Shown here piece by piece: positions 16,621-25,579 of a DNA stretch of 64,000 nucleotides (position 1 is the first letter of the stretch; each line of letters opens with the position of its first letter). Origin of the DNA: Streptomyces venezuelae (GTDB lineage: Bacteria > Actinomycetota > Actinomycetes > Streptomycetales > Streptomycetaceae); NCBI RefSeq assembly GCF_008642295.1, contig NZ_CP029190.1:6803501-6867500 (forward strand), read 5' to 3'. The notes under the pieces are model-generated. The model saw only the letters and a program-made list of their open reading frames with translations. It had not been told where the DNA came from and did no database searches. The translations under genes were made by a program, and so were the position numbers.

Positions 16621-17325
16621 GTGGACGAGGAATTGTTCGAGCTGTTCCCCCGGGTGCGTACGGAGATCGCGCCGGGCGCGGTGCACGTGCCCGACTGGCT
16701 GGCGCCGGACCGCCAGCGGGAGCTGGTGGAGGCCTGCCGGGCCTGGGCGCGCCCGCCGGCCGGGCTGCGTACGGTACGGACCTCCGGCGGCGGCACCATG
16801 ACCGCCCGCCAGGTGTGCCTCGGGCTCCACTGGTACCCGTACGGATACGCGACCACCGCCGTGGACGGGGACGGCGCCCCCGTGAAGCCGATGCCCCGGT
16901 GGCTGGCGGAACTGGGCCGGGCCGCGGTCGGTGCGGCGTACGAGGGGAGCAGCGCGGAGCCGGCCCGGTACGACATCGCGCTGGTCAACTTCTACGAGGC
17001 CGGCGCCCGGATGGGCATGCACCGGGACGCCGAGGAGAAGTCCGGCGCCCCGGTCGTCTCGCTCAGCCTCGGCGACACCTGTGTCTTCCGGTTCGGCAAC
17101 ACGGCCTCGCGAGGCCGCCCGTACCGTGACGTGGAGCTGCGCAGCGGGGATCTGTTCGTGTTCGGCGGGCCGTCGCGGCTCGCCTACCACGGGGTGCCGA
17201 AGGTGTACGCGGGCACCGCGCCCCCGGCCCTCGGGCTGACCGGCCGCCTCAATCTCACCCTGCGGGTCGGCGGACTCGACCGCAGCGGGCTCGGCCGGCC
17301 CGGCCGACCCGGCCGACCCGGCTGA
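16621..17325 (+). CDS. AlkB-type alpha-ketoglutarate-dependent dioxygenase
   Basis: A 234-residue Fe(II)/2-oxoglutarate oxygenase. Metal ligands are H134 and D136 (MGMHRDAEE) and H190 (RLAYHGVPKV). The 2-oxoglutarate-binding Arg region is GRLNLTLR near 208-215. NFYEAGARMGMH is the classic AlkB segment. AlkB proteins oxidatively remove methyl lesions from DNA or RNA bases. The GTG at 16621 gives the start MDEELFELFP. It has GGAGG only one base upstream, poor spacing, so initiation may be weak or the start may differ slightly. The C-terminus runs into a CCGGCC-type low-complexity tract. Confidence 0.9.
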   Translation: MDEELFELFPRVRTEIAPGAVHVPDWLAPDRQRELVEACRAWARPPAGLRTVRTSGGGTMTARQVCLGLHWYPYGYATTAVDGDGAPVKPMPRWLAELGRAAVGAAYEGSSAEPARYDIALVNFYEAGARMGMHRDAEEKSGAPVVSLSLGDTCVFRFGNTASRGRPYRDVELRSGDLFVFGGPSRLAYHGVPKVYAGTAPPALGLTGRLNLTLRVGGLDRSGLGRPGRPGRPG

Positions 17326-17373
17326 CCCGGCCGGCCCGGCCGACCCGGCTGACCCGGCCGGCCCGGCCGACTC
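17290..17373. repeat. low-complexity CCGGCCGACCCGG tract
   Basis: About 80 bases made of imperfect 9-base units such as CCGGCCGAC and CCGGCTGAC. It spans the last codons of the AlkB gene, where it codes GRPGRPGRPG, and the gap before the ROK gene. Confidence 0.7.
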
Positions 17374-17421
17374 GGCGGCCTGGAATCCGGCCCCTGCGCC
17401 GATCATGGGAGGATCGCCTCT

Positions 17422-18654
17422 ATGAACGGCATCGGCAACGGCAGTACGGCCTCCACGCGCAGCAAGCTGGAGCGGGGCCGCGGCGCCCTCGGGCCGGCGC
17501 TGGAGCTGGTGCACACCGGCAGGGCCCCGACCCGGGCCGTGCTCACCGCCGAGCTCGGGGTGACCCGGGCCACTGCCGGAGCCGTCGCCGCCGAACTCGA
17601 AGCCCTGGGCCTGATCCGGGTCGACTCCCGTCCCCGCGGCGCGGGCGGCGCCCAGGGCCGGCCCTCGCACCGCCTGTCCGTCGACGAGAACGGCCCGGTG
17701 GTGCTGGCGGCCCAGATCCACCCGGACGGGTTCCGGGCGGCGCTGGTCGGACTCGGCGGCCGGATCGTGGCCACCGCGCCCGGCCGGACGGTCTCGGCGG
17801 ACCCGGCGACCGTGCTTGCCGCGGTGGTGGACGCGGGCGCGGCCCTGCTGGCCGAGAGCGGCCGTCGCTGCGTGGGCGCGGGGCTGGCCGTGCCCTCCGC
17901 GATCGCCGAGCCCGAGGGCACGGCGCTCAACCCGCTGCACCTGTCCTGGCCGGCCGGCTCCCCGGTCCGGACCGTATTCGAGCAGTGTGTGAAGGCGGCC
18001 GGAATCGACGGCCCGGCCCTCACCGGCAACGACATCAACCTGGCCGCACTGGCCGAGCACCGGCACGGCGCCGGGCGCAGCGCCCAGCACCTGCTGTGCG
18101 TGGCCACCGGCCACCGTGGGGTCGGCGGGGCGCTGGTCCTGGACGGCCGCCTGCACAGCGGGAGTTCCGGCCTGGCCCTGGAGGTCGGCCATCTGACCGT
18201 GAACCCGGAAGGCAGGCCCTGCCACTGCGGGAGCCGCGGCTGCCTGGACGTGGAGGCCGATCCGCTGGCCTTCCTGACCGCGGCCGGCCGCACCCCGGGA
18301 CCGGAGGTGTCGCTGCTCCAGCAGGCCCGCGATCTGTTGCGCGTGGAGTACGCGGATCCGGCCGTCCGGGCCGCCGCCGAGGAGATCGTCGACCGGCTCG
18401 GGCTCGGTCTGGCCGGGCTGGTGAACATCCTCAACCCGGACCGGATCATCCTGGGCGGCCTGCACCGGGAGCTGCTGCACGCCGATCCGGAGCGGCTGCG
18501 GGCGGTGGTCGCGGACCGCAGCCTGTGGGGGCGGAGCGGGGGAGTCCCGATCCTGCCGTGCACGCTGGACCACAACAGCCTGGTGGGCGCGGCCGAACTG
18601 GCCTGGCAGCCGGTGCTGGACGATCCCCTGGGGACGCTGGGCCCGGTCGCCTGA
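17422..18654 (+). CDS. ROK family transcriptional regulator (NagC/XylR type)
   Basis: A 410-residue protein with an N-terminal winged helix-turn-helix (about residues 28-75) followed by a ROK sugar-kinase-like domain. The zinc motif C267-H-C269-G-x-x-G-C274 is intact. Other ROK segments include GLAVPSAIAEPEG, GNDINLAALAEHRHGAG and GLAGLVNILNPDRIILGG. Such proteins sense a sugar or sugar phosphate and control carbohydrate genes. The ATG at 17422 has a GGGAGGA ribosome site. No sugar gene adjoins it, so the regulon is unknown. Confidence 0.93.
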   Translation: MNGIGNGSTASTRSKLERGRGALGPALELVHTGRAPTRAVLTAELGVTRATAGAVAAELEALGLIRVDSRPRGAGGAQGRPSHRLSVDENGPVVLAAQIHPDGFRAALVGLGGRIVATAPGRTVSADPATVLAAVVDAGAALLAESGRRCVGAGLAVPSAIAEPEGTALNPLHLSWPAGSPVRTVFEQCVKAAGIDGPALTGNDINLAALAEHRHGAGRSAQHLLCVATGHRGVGGALVLDGRLHSGSSGLALEVGHLTVNPEGRPCHCGSRGCLDVEADPLAFLTAAGRTPGPEVSLLQQARDLLRVEYADPAVRAAAEEIVDRLGLGLAGLVNILNPDRIILGGLHRELLHADPERLRAVVADRSLWGRSGGVPILPCTLDHNSLVGAAELAWQPVLDDPLGTLGPVA

Positions 18655-18715
18655 AGGGGCGGTGCGGGGCGCGGCGGGGCCGGGGCGGTGGCCGCGGCCC
18701 GGCGGGGCTCCGCGG

Positions 18716-19246
18716 TCAGCCCGGCGGGGCCGGGGCAGGGGCCGTGGCCGTCGCGATCCGGCGTACGAAATCAGTGGTCGGGGCATCGACCAGCGGGCTC
18801 GGCGCGGTCGCCTGGAGGCGGACCGGGCGCAGCGGTGGGGCCGGCGGGTCCGCGGCGTGCAGGGAGAACCAGACCATCTTCCCGGCGATGCCCTCCAGGT
18901 GCTGGGCGCCCCAGTTCTCACTCACCGCCTCGACCAGCGCGAGCCCGCGTCCGCAGGTTTCCAGCGGATCGGCCGCTTTCAGGACCGGCAGGCGGGGGTC
19001 GTTGTCGTGCACCGAGACGGTGAGCCGGCCCAGGCGCAGCTCGATCTCGACCGTACAGCTCTTGTCCGGCTGTGCATGGCGGTGGACGTTGCTCAGGAGC
19101 TCCGTCACGCCGAGCGAGGCCCGGTCTATGAGCGGATCCAGCTGCCAGTGGCGCAATTGCGCGGAGACGATGCGGCGGACCTGGCCGATCCGCGACGGCA
19201 CGGCCTGCAACTCGACGGTGCAGTGCCTGCGAGAAGGACTGATCAC
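18716..19246 (-). CDS. ATP-binding anti-sigma-factor-type protein (HATPase_c, RsbW-like)
   Basis: A 176-residue GHKL-fold protein. The N box is ELLSNVHRHA (about 49-58), the G1 region is HDNDPRLP and the G2 region is CGRGLALVEAVSENWG (about 97-112). This arrangement is typical of the many Streptomyces RsbW-like proteins that bind ATP and sequester an anti-anti-sigma or sigma factor. The C-terminal 40 residues are Ala/Pro-rich. The GTG at 19246 follows GGGGAG. No sigma factor is adjacent; it is divergent from the cysteine desulfhydrase gene. Confidence 0.9.
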   Translation of the reverse strand: MISPSRRHCTVELQAVPSRIGQVRRIVSAQLRHWQLDPLIDRASLGVTELLSNVHRHAQPDKSCTVEIELRLGRLTVSVHDNDPRLPVLKAADPLETCGRGLALVEAVSENWGAQHLEGIAGKMVWFSLHAADPPAPPLRPVRLQATAPSPLVDAPTTDFVRRIATATAPAPAPPG

Positions 19247-19274
19247 GGCTGCGACTCCCCGACATGAGTGTTAC

Positions 19275-19287
19275 GGGTGCTGCACCC
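19275..19287. promoter_or_regulatory. small palindrome in divergent promoter region
   Basis: GGGTGC-T-GCACCC lies 28 bases upstream of the RsbW-like gene and about 205 bases upstream of the cysteine desulfhydrase gene. It could be an operator; there is no supporting second copy. Confidence 0.3.
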
Positions 19288-19493
19288 TCTGTGACGCGGT
19301 ACCAGGGTCACCCCGCGCCGCCCCGTGCGCAACCGAAAGCCTGTCCGGAAGGCCCGGCCGAATGCCTGACCGGCACCCTGACCGAATGGCTGACCGAAAG
19401 CCCTCCGCATAGATCCCCAAAGTGACTGTTTGTGCAGGTGGCAGAGGTACATTGCGAAGGAATGGGCGCACCGGACAGCAAGGAGCACGGCAG

Positions 19494-20612
19494 ATGAGCA
19501 CCACCGGCACCACCCTCGATGTGGACCGCAGCGACGCGGACTACCGGGCCTGGCTGAAAGAAGCCGTCCGGAAGGTCCAGGCAGACGCCAACCGCTCCGC
19601 GGACACCCACCTGCTGCGCTTCCCGCTGCCCGAAGCGTGGGGCATCGACCTCTACCTGAAGGACGAGTCCACCCATCCCACGGGCTCGCTCAAGCACCGC
19701 CTCGCCCGGTCGCTCTTCCTCTACGCCCTGTGCAACGGGTGGGTCCGGCCGGGCCGGCCGGTCATCGAGGCGTCCTCCGGTTCGACGGCGGTCTCCGAGG
19801 CGTACTTCGCCAAGCTGATCGGGGTGCCGTTCGTCGCCGTGATGCCGCGGACCACCAGCCCGGAGAAGTGCCGGCTGATCGAATTCCACGGCGGCGCATG
19901 CCACTTCGTGGACGATCCGATGCGGGTGTACGAGGAGTCGGCCGCGCTCGCACAGCGCACCGGCGGCCACTACATGGACCAGTTCACCTATGCCGAGCGG
20001 GCCACGGACTGGCGCGGCAACAACAACATCGCAGAATCGATGTACCAGCAGCTCCGGCTGGAGCGGTACCCCGAACCGGCCTGGATCGTGGCCACCGCCG
20101 GCACCGGCGGCACCTCCGCGACCATCGCCCGGTACGTGCACTACATGCAGCACGACACCCGGGTCTGTGTGCCGGACCCGGAGAACTCCGTGTTCTTCGA
20201 GGGCTGGACGACCGACAACCCGGACGCCACCACCGACTGCGGCTCCCGGATCGAGGGCATCGGCCGTCCGCGGATGGAACCGAGCTTCGTGCCGGGGGCG
20301 ATCGACCGGATGATGAAGGTTCCGGACGCGGCCAGCGTGGCCGCCTGCCGCGCGCTGGAAACGGCCATCGGCCGCAAGGCGGGCGGCTCGACCGGCACCG
20401 GCCTGTGGAGCGCACTCAAGATCGTCTCCGAGATGGTGGCGGAGGGCCGCAAGGGCAGCGTGGTCACGCTGCTGTGCGACCCGGGCGAGCGCTACCTGGA
20501 CAAGTACTACGCGGACGACTGGCTGGCGGCCCAGGGCCTGGACATCGCCCCGTACGCAAAGACCATCGACACCCTGCTGACGACGGGGGTCTGGCGCGAA
20601 CCGGGCGCCTGA
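19494..20612 (+). CDS. PLP-dependent L-cysteine desulfhydrase, Cds1-like
   Basis: A 372-residue fold-type II PLP enzyme. It opens with [20 protein letters not shown], then the PLP lysine K67 in [11 protein letters not shown], the phosphate or substrate loop [16 protein letters not shown], and a Gly-rich loop [12 protein letters not shown] near 201. This set resembles mycobacterial Cds1, which releases H2S, pyruvate and ammonia from cysteine, more than biosynthetic CysK/CysM. The ATG at 19494 has an AAGGAG ribosome site. It is monocistronic in appearance. The Cds1 assignment is by remembered sequence resemblance; a cysteine synthase role is the alternative. Confidence 0.86.
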   Translation: MSTTGTTLDVDRSDADYRAWLKEAVRKVQADANRSADTHLLRFPLPEAWGIDLYLKDESTHPTGSLKHRLARSLFLYALCNGWVRPGRPVIEASSGSTAVSEAYFAKLIGVPFVAVMPRTTSPEKCRLIEFHGGACHFVDDPMRVYEESAALAQRTGGHYMDQFTYAERATDWRGNNNIAESMYQQLRLERYPEPAWIVATAGTGGTSATIARYVHYMQHDTRVCVPDPENSVFFEGWTTDNPDATTDCGSRIEGIGRPRMEPSFVPGAIDRMMKVPDAASVAACRALETAIGRKAGGSTGTGLWSALKIVSEMVAEGRKGSVVTLLCDPGERYLDKYYADDWLAAQGLDIAPYAKTIDTLLTTGVWREPGA

Positions 20613-20678
20613 ACCCGGCCCGACGCGCCGGGGGTATCGTTCGCGCTCGTATACGGACTGTGAGGGGCGGGGCGGGGC

Positions 20679-21518
20679 ATGAGGGCGGTTCGAGCGGCTG
20701 CGGCCGTGGCGGTGCTGATGGCGGTCACGATGGGCGCGGCCGGATGCGCGAAGTCGGAGGTGGTCGAGCGGAACTCCGAGGCCGCAGCCGCCGCGGGGCA
20801 GCAGCTCGACCGGATGGCGGAGGCGGTGCGTAAGGCCGGGCCGGCCGAGATCAGGGTCACGGCCCGGGGCGAGGAGGGGGCCGGAGGCGAGGAGGACCGC
20901 ACCGGCCGCTACAGCTGGCACGGTGGGCTCGCGGTCGAGTCCGAGATGTCGATGCCGGAAGGGTCCGGGGCCGGGCTGGACCCCGACGGGCGTACCACCT
21001 ACCGGTTCGTGCAGGGCAGGTACTACTACCAACTGGGTGCTTCCGTTGGCGGACTGGGCCAGGGGAAGGGCCCGGGCGCGGGCGCGGGCCAGGGCAAAGC
21101 CTGGTTCACCCTCGACTTCGGCAGCCTGCGGGGGGAGGCGAAGGGCGGGCCCACGGACGTGGAGCTCGACCCCATGGCCGGACTGGAGCTGCTGAAGGGT
21201 GCGACAGGCGTGTCACGGGTCGGTGAGGGCACGCCGCTCGACCGGCGGGCCGTGCACTACAGGGTCGTCACGCCCCAGGGCCGGTACGAGGATGCACTGC
21301 GCTCCTTCCGGTTCCCCCAGGGCGCCGGTGAACTCGTCACGGATGTGTGGGTGGACGACCGTAACCTGCCGGTCCGCCTGCGGTACCGGGCGGGCACCAC
21401 CAACCTCACCCTCGATTTCCTCTCCTTCGGGGTGTCGGGTCCGGTCGAGGCCCCGTCGGCCGCAGACACCACGGATCTGACCGATACGGTCCGGGACGCG
21501 CGCAAATCCGGGGCGTGA
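20679..21518 (+). CDS. LolA/LppX-like lipoprotein, paralogue 1
   Basis: A 279-residue exported lipoprotein. It has an Arg-containing n-region, a hydrophobic h-region and the lipobox GAAGC with the modified Cys at about residue 23. The mature part shares with the next gene the segments GRYSW/GTYSW, YRFVQGRYYY/YRMVQGAYYY, DPMAGLELLKGATGV and GELVTDVWVDDRNLPVRL. The fold is likely a half-barrel of the LppX/LprG/LolA type that binds lipids (inference). It carries a Gly/Lys-rich insertion around residues 126-140 absent from the paralogue. The pair lies head-to-tail and is probably one transcript. Confidence 0.85.
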   Translation: MRAVRAAAAVAVLMAVTMGAAGCAKSEVVERNSEAAAAAGQQLDRMAEAVRKAGPAEIRVTARGEEGAGGEEDRTGRYSWHGGLAVESEMSMPEGSGAGLDPDGRTTYRFVQGRYYYQLGASVGGLGQGKGPGAGAGQGKAWFTLDFGSLRGEAKGGPTDVELDPMAGLELLKGATGVSRVGEGTPLDRRAVHYRVVTPQGRYEDALRSFRFPQGAGELVTDVWVDDRNLPVRLRYRAGTTNLTLDFLSFGVSGPVEAPSAADTTDLTDTVRDARKSGA

Positions 21519-21605
21519 GGCGAAGGAGTGTGCGAGCCTGCACGGGTAGGGAACTTCGGGCGGGGGCCCGGGGGTTCGGCGTCTCGGTGGTCAGGGGTGG
21601 GGGGC

Positions 21606-22460
21606 ATGAAGGCACGCAGTGCGGGCAGTGCGGGGAGGGTTGCGGCCGGGGCCGTGGTCGTGGCGGTGATCGCCGCGGCGACGGCCGGGTGTTCGGACGG
21701 GGAGCCGGCGAAGAAGGCCGCCGCCGGTGCCGGCGCGCAGGTCGTCGACACCGTCGAGTCGATGGTCGCCACGCTCGGCAAGGCTTCGGACGCGGCGTCC
21801 GCGGCCGGCTCGGCCGAGGTCAAGATGACCGTGACCACCCCGGACACCGGCGGCAAGCCGACCACGATGACCGGCACCTACTCGTGGGGCAACGGCCTCG
21901 CCATGCAGGCCGAGGTCCCGGCCGCGGACCTTCAGATGCAGGACCTGGTCAGCGACGGCACGATCACCTACCGGATGGTCCAGGGCGCCTACTACTACGA
22001 GGTCGACGCGGCGCCCTCCGGCCCCTTCAAGGGCAAGACCTGGCTGAAGGTGGATGCCAGCGCAGTGCTGGGGGAGAAGGGCGTGGCCTCCCTGGAGGGG
22101 TCCCAGAACGACCCGACGGCCGGACTGAAGATGGTCAAGTACGCGGCCGGCGTCACCAAGGTCGGCAAGGAGAACGTCCTCGGCAAGGAGGCCGTCCACT
22201 ACCGCGCCACCATCCCCAAGGACAAACTCGGCGAGAGCGGCGCGGCGTTCACGGCCCTGGGGGGCGGCACCGAACTCGTCACCGACGTCTGGGTGGACGA
22301 CCAGAACATGCCGGTCCGGCTGAACCAGACCATCGGCGCCATGACCGTCCACACGGACTTCTACTCCTTCGGCGCCGCCAAGGACATCCCGGTCCCGCCG
22401 GCGTCGGAGACGGCCGATATGACCGAGGCCTTCAAGGAGGCCAACGGCCGCAAGGTCTGA
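21606..22460 (+). CDS. LolA/LppX-like lipoprotein, paralogue 2
   Basis: A 284-residue lipoprotein starting MKARSAGSAG with the lipobox TAGC (modified Cys about residue 29). It is clearly homologous along its length to the preceding protein, with conserved DPTAGLKMVKYAAGVTKVG, HYRATIP and ELVTDVWVDDQNMPVRL. Its composition is richer in Lys and Thr and it lacks the Gly-rich insertion, so it looks like the less modified copy. The ATG at 21606 is chosen because the signal peptide starts there. The pair converges with an SRPBCC gene. Confidence 0.87.
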   Translation: MKARSAGSAGRVAAGAVVVAVIAAATAGCSDGEPAKKAAAGAGAQVVDTVESMVATLGKASDAASAAGSAEVKMTVTTPDTGGKPTTMTGTYSWGNGLAMQAEVPAADLQMQDLVSDGTITYRMVQGAYYYEVDAAPSGPFKGKTWLKVDASAVLGEKGVASLEGSQNDPTAGLKMVKYAAGVTKVGKENVLGKEAVHYRATIPKDKLGESGAAFTALGGGTELVTDVWVDDQNMPVRLNQTIGAMTVHTDFYSFGAAKDIPVPPASETADMTEAFKEANGRKV

Positions 22461-22479
22461 CCCGGAACCCGGAAACCTG

Positions 22480-22968
22480 TCAGGGGCGGCCCGCGGAGCG
22501 GGCCGCCAGCAGGCCGTCCAGGGTACGGACGGCCGTCCGGAAGGAGTGCCCCAGGCCCGGGCGCGCGGCGGTGAGGGCCAGCCGGAACGGCGCAGGGCCG
22601 GCCGCCGCGAAGGTCCAGCGGATCCCGGTGCCGGTGCCGTCCGGGGTGAGCCGCCACTCCTCCAGCAGGGCCTGCACCCCGGGTGCGTTGGTCTCGTCCA
22701 CCCGGTAGGCGTACCGCTGTTCCGGATCCGCGGCCATGATCGTCTCCTGGAAGCGGACCCCGCCCTTCAGCCGGACCTCGCGGCCGGCCCCGCCATGGGT
22801 CGGCCGGGCCAGGGTCACCGCCTTGAACCATCGCGGCCAGCCCGTCACATCCTCCGCCAGCGCCTGGTACACCGCCTCCGGCGCGGCCGTCGTCCGGGTC
22901 GTGAAGACCAGCCGGACCGGGGCGGTTTCGGTGAAATCGAGCCCGACGGGGCGGAGTGCGCGAGCCAT
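22480..22968 (-). CDS. SRPBCC family protein
   Basis: A 162-residue START/SRPBCC-fold protein. Visible features are the first strand RLVFTTRTTAAPEAVYQALAEDVTGWPRWFKAV and later GVRFQETIMAADPEQRYAYRV. Members bind hydrophobic ligands; specific ligand unknown. The ATG at 22968 follows a GAGGAGC ribosome site; a longer frame upstream lacks similarity. The extreme 3' end forms a hairpin. Confidence 0.86.
   Translation of the reverse strand: MARALRPVGLDFTETAPVRLVFTTRTTAAPEAVYQALAEDVTGWPRWFKAVTLARPTHGGAGREVRLKGGVRFQETIMAADPEQRYAYRVDETNAPGVQALLEEWRLTPDGTGTGIRWTFAAAGPAPFRLALTAARPGLGHSFRTAVRTLDGLLAARSAGRP
22485..22507. terminator. hairpin between convergent lipoprotein and SRPBCC genes
   Basis: A 10-base perfect inverted repeat (22485-22494 with 22498-22507) with loop GGA sits 25 bases after the lipoprotein stop and inside the last codons of the SRPBCC gene. 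It is a plausible terminator for the lipoprotein pair. Confidence 0.5.
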
Positions 22969-23116
22969 GGCCAGTGCTCCTCGTGCGGTGGGGCGGAGGA
23001 TTCCGCCGAATGGGTGCGGACACCTTAACTGGCGGGGCGTCAGATGTCTCCGGCAGGCCCGGAACGGGCAGAGAGCCGGCAGAGACCGACGGTCCGTTCC
23101 GGAGGGAGCCGCCGCC

Positions 23117-25579
23117 TTGACCACCGCACCCGAACCACCCCCCGTGCCGGCACCGCTCGCCCTCGAACTCCTGGTGCACGGGGTGGCCGGTGCCGCTCCC
23201 GAAGAACTGCTCGGCGATCCCCGCACCGTCCGCATCACCGGGGACTCCACCGCCGCCGTGTTCCGCCGCACCGAGGACGCCGACGCCGAGGCACATCCCG
23301 AGCGGTACGCCGGCCGGCCAGTCCCCGAGGCCTACTGCTGGTCGCGGCTCACCTCCGGGAACGGGACCCGGGCGCTGTGGCTGCTGCTCCTGCCCTTCAT
23401 GGTGGTCAACCTCGCGCACTGGGCCCGGCCCCCGGCACCGGCCGGAGCGGCCCGCGCCGGGCGTGCAGACCGCGCCGTTCGCGGGTATGGCGTCCTGGTC
23501 CGGCTCGTCGCCCTCAGCCTGACCGTGCTGCTCATCGCCGCCGCCTGCGAGGTCGCGCTCGACCTGATCGCCTGGCAGTGCGCCGCCTCACCGCACTGCA
23601 CGGACTCCCGCTCCTGGCTGGGCTTCCTCGCGGACACCGAACCCGGCCGCCGGCTCGCGCTCGCCGCCCTGGTGCCGGCCGGGCTGACCGGACTGCTCTG
23701 GTACCTGTCCAACCGCACCTGGAGCGCGTACGAGTCCCAGCCCCCGCCGCCCACCGGAGGCACCGACCCCGACCTCGACGACGGCACTCCGGCGCTCGGC
23801 CGGCCCGGATTCTGGTACGGGCGCCGCCTGGTGGCCCGGCTCCGCGCCGCGCACACCGCCGCCGGACTGCTCACCGTTGCCGCGGCGATCACCGTACCGA
23901 CCGCCGCGTACGACCGGCGGACCGGCGGCACGGCCGAGCTGGTGGGCGGATGTGCGCTGGCGGGGGTGGCCGCCGGTGCCGCCACCGTGCTCTGGGTGGT
24001 CTGCCGGCGCGGCCGGACCGAGTCGCGGCTCGACCTGAGGCTCGACCGGGCCGTGGTCACCCTGCTGCCCGGCTGCGCCCTCGCCCTGCTGGTGCTGTGC
24101 GCGGGCTACACCTGCTGGTCCCGGCCCGGCTGGACTGCCACCGGCCGGCTCCCCGGAGACCTCGGCTTCGGCCTGCTGATGCTCGCCCAGGGCGGCTGCG
24201 CGCTGGCCCTCGCGGCGGTGGCGGTACGGCTGCGCCGCCACACCGCCGCCGCGGGCCGTCCGGCGGCGCCGGCCGCCCTCGGCGGGCTCGGCGGTCCCGC
24301 CGTCGCCCTGCTGGGCTGTGCACTGGGCGGAGTGATGTCCGGCGGAGTGGCCCAGCGGGTCGCCGACTGGCTCGACGGCGGAGCCACCCCCGGCATGTAC
24401 GCCGCCGATGCCGCCGATGCCGCCGCCGCACTGCCCGGCCCGCCGGTCCTGCTGTCCTGGCAGGCCGCCGTACTGCCCCCGCTGCTGCTCGCCCTGCTCC
24501 TGCTGGCCGTGCGGTTCGGGGTGCGCGGCGCAGTCGCCCGGCGCCGGATCGCCGCCACCGTCGCGGCCGAATACCCGGGCGAGGGCTACGACAAGGCCCG
24601 CAGCCGGCAGATCGGCGGGGCCCGTGCCACCGCCGCCCTCACCGACTCCACGCCCTGGTTCGTGGCCGCCGTCTCCGGGCTGACCCTGCTGCTCGGAGCG
24701 GTCGCCCTGGCCGGAGCCCGGCTCACCGGCCAGGTCCCCGGCGAGGCGGCCCGGGACGCCCATCCGCTGGTGGCCGCCGCTGCCCGGGCCGCCCAGGACA
24801 GCGGCTCCTGGCTGATCGGCCTCGGGTTCCTGCTCTTCGTCGGCTGGGGACGGCGCGCCTACCGCGACGCAGGCGCCCGCCGCACCATCGGCATCCTCTG
24901 GGACGTCGGCACCTTCTGGCCGCGGGCCGCCCACCCCTTCGCCCCGCCCTGTTACGCCGAGCGGGCCGTGCCCGACCTGACCTGGCGGATGACCGGCTGG
25001 ACCGGCCGGACCGGCGGCCGGCTCGTCCTCTCCGGCCATTCCCAGGGCAGCGTGCTGGCAGCCGCCGCCGTATGGCAGCTGCCCCCGGCCGTCCGGCGCC
25101 GGGTGGCCCTGCTCACCTACGGCTCCCCGCTGGCCCGCCTCTACGGCCACTGGTTCCCCGCCTACTTCGGCCCGGCCGACCTGTCCGCCCTGCACCGGGA
25201 AGTGGACTGCTGGCGCAACCTGTGGCGGGCCACCGACCCGATCGGTGGCCCCGTGCTCCCCGGTGTCGACGGCGCAATGCTGGCCGACCCGCTCGCCTAC
25301 GGGCGTACCGAACGGCACCCGCTGCCCGCGCCGATCCTCGGCCACGCCGACTACCAGGCGGACCCGGCCTTCGCCGCCGAACGCGATGCCCTGCTGGCCA
25401 GGCTGGCCCGGCGGGCCGAACCAGAGCCCCCGGAGACCACGGCCCTGCCGGCCCCGCGCATCCCACCGCCCGTACCGAGGTCCGTACCGGGGCCCGGCCG
25501 GCCCGGCGGGCTCAGCAAGGAGCCGCCAGACCGGAGAGACCCGACCGATTTGGCAGGTCCTCCGGGAACAACAGGGTGA
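23117..25579 (+). CDS. large membrane protein with lipase-like GHSQG domain
   Basis: An 820-residue protein. It starts with [18 protein letters not shown], a typical first strand of an alpha/beta hydrolase, and then contains roughly ten hydrophobic segments between residues 75 and 590. A C-terminal hydrolase region has the nucleophile elbow G640-H-S642-Q-G644 and GSPLARLYG. The hydrolase core therefore appears split around a membrane domain, an unusual layout. The TTG at 23117 is preferred because GGAGGG precedes it at good spacing; the frame is open upstream. Its last 68 bases overlap the end of the AAA+ gene on the opposite strand. The substrate is unknown; lipid or ester hydrolysis at the membrane is inferred. 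Confidence 0.82.
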   Translation: MTTAPEPPPVPAPLALELLVHGVAGAAPEELLGDPRTVRITGDSTAAVFRRTEDADAEAHPERYAGRPVPEAYCWSRLTSGNGTRALWLLLLPFMVVNLAHWARPPAPAGAARAGRADRAVRGYGVLVRLVALSLTVLLIAAACEVALDLIAWQCAASPHCTDSRSWLGFLADTEPGRRLALAALVPAGLTGLLWYLSNRTWSAYESQPPPPTGGTDPDLDDGTPALGRPGFWYGRRLVARLRAAHTAAGLLTVAAAITVPTAAYDRRTGGTAELVGGCALAGVAAGAATVLWVVCRRGRTESRLDLRLDRAVVTLLPGCALALLVLCAGYTCWSRPGWTATGRLPGDLGFGLLMLAQGGCALALAAVAVRLRRHTAAAGRPAAPAALGGLGGPAVALLGCALGGVMSGGVAQRVADWLDGGATPGMYAADAADAAAALPGPPVLLSWQAAVLPPLLLALLLLAVRFGVRGAVARRRIAATVAAEYPGEGYDKARSRQIGGARATAALTDSTPWFVAAVSGLTLLLGAVALAGARLTGQVPGEAARDAHPLVAAAARAAQDSGSWLIGLGFLLFVGWGRRAYRDAGARRTIGILWDVGTFWPRAAHPFAPPCYAERAVPDLTWRMTGWTGRTGGRLVLSGHSQGSVLAAAAVWQLPPAVRRRVALLTYGSPLARLYGHWFPAYFGPADLSALHREVDCWRNLWRATDPIGGPVLPGVDGAMLADPLAYGRTERHPLPAPILGHADYQADPAFAAERDALLARLARRAEPEPPETTALPAPRIPPPVPRSVPGPGRPGGLSKEPPDRRDPTDLAGPPGTTG

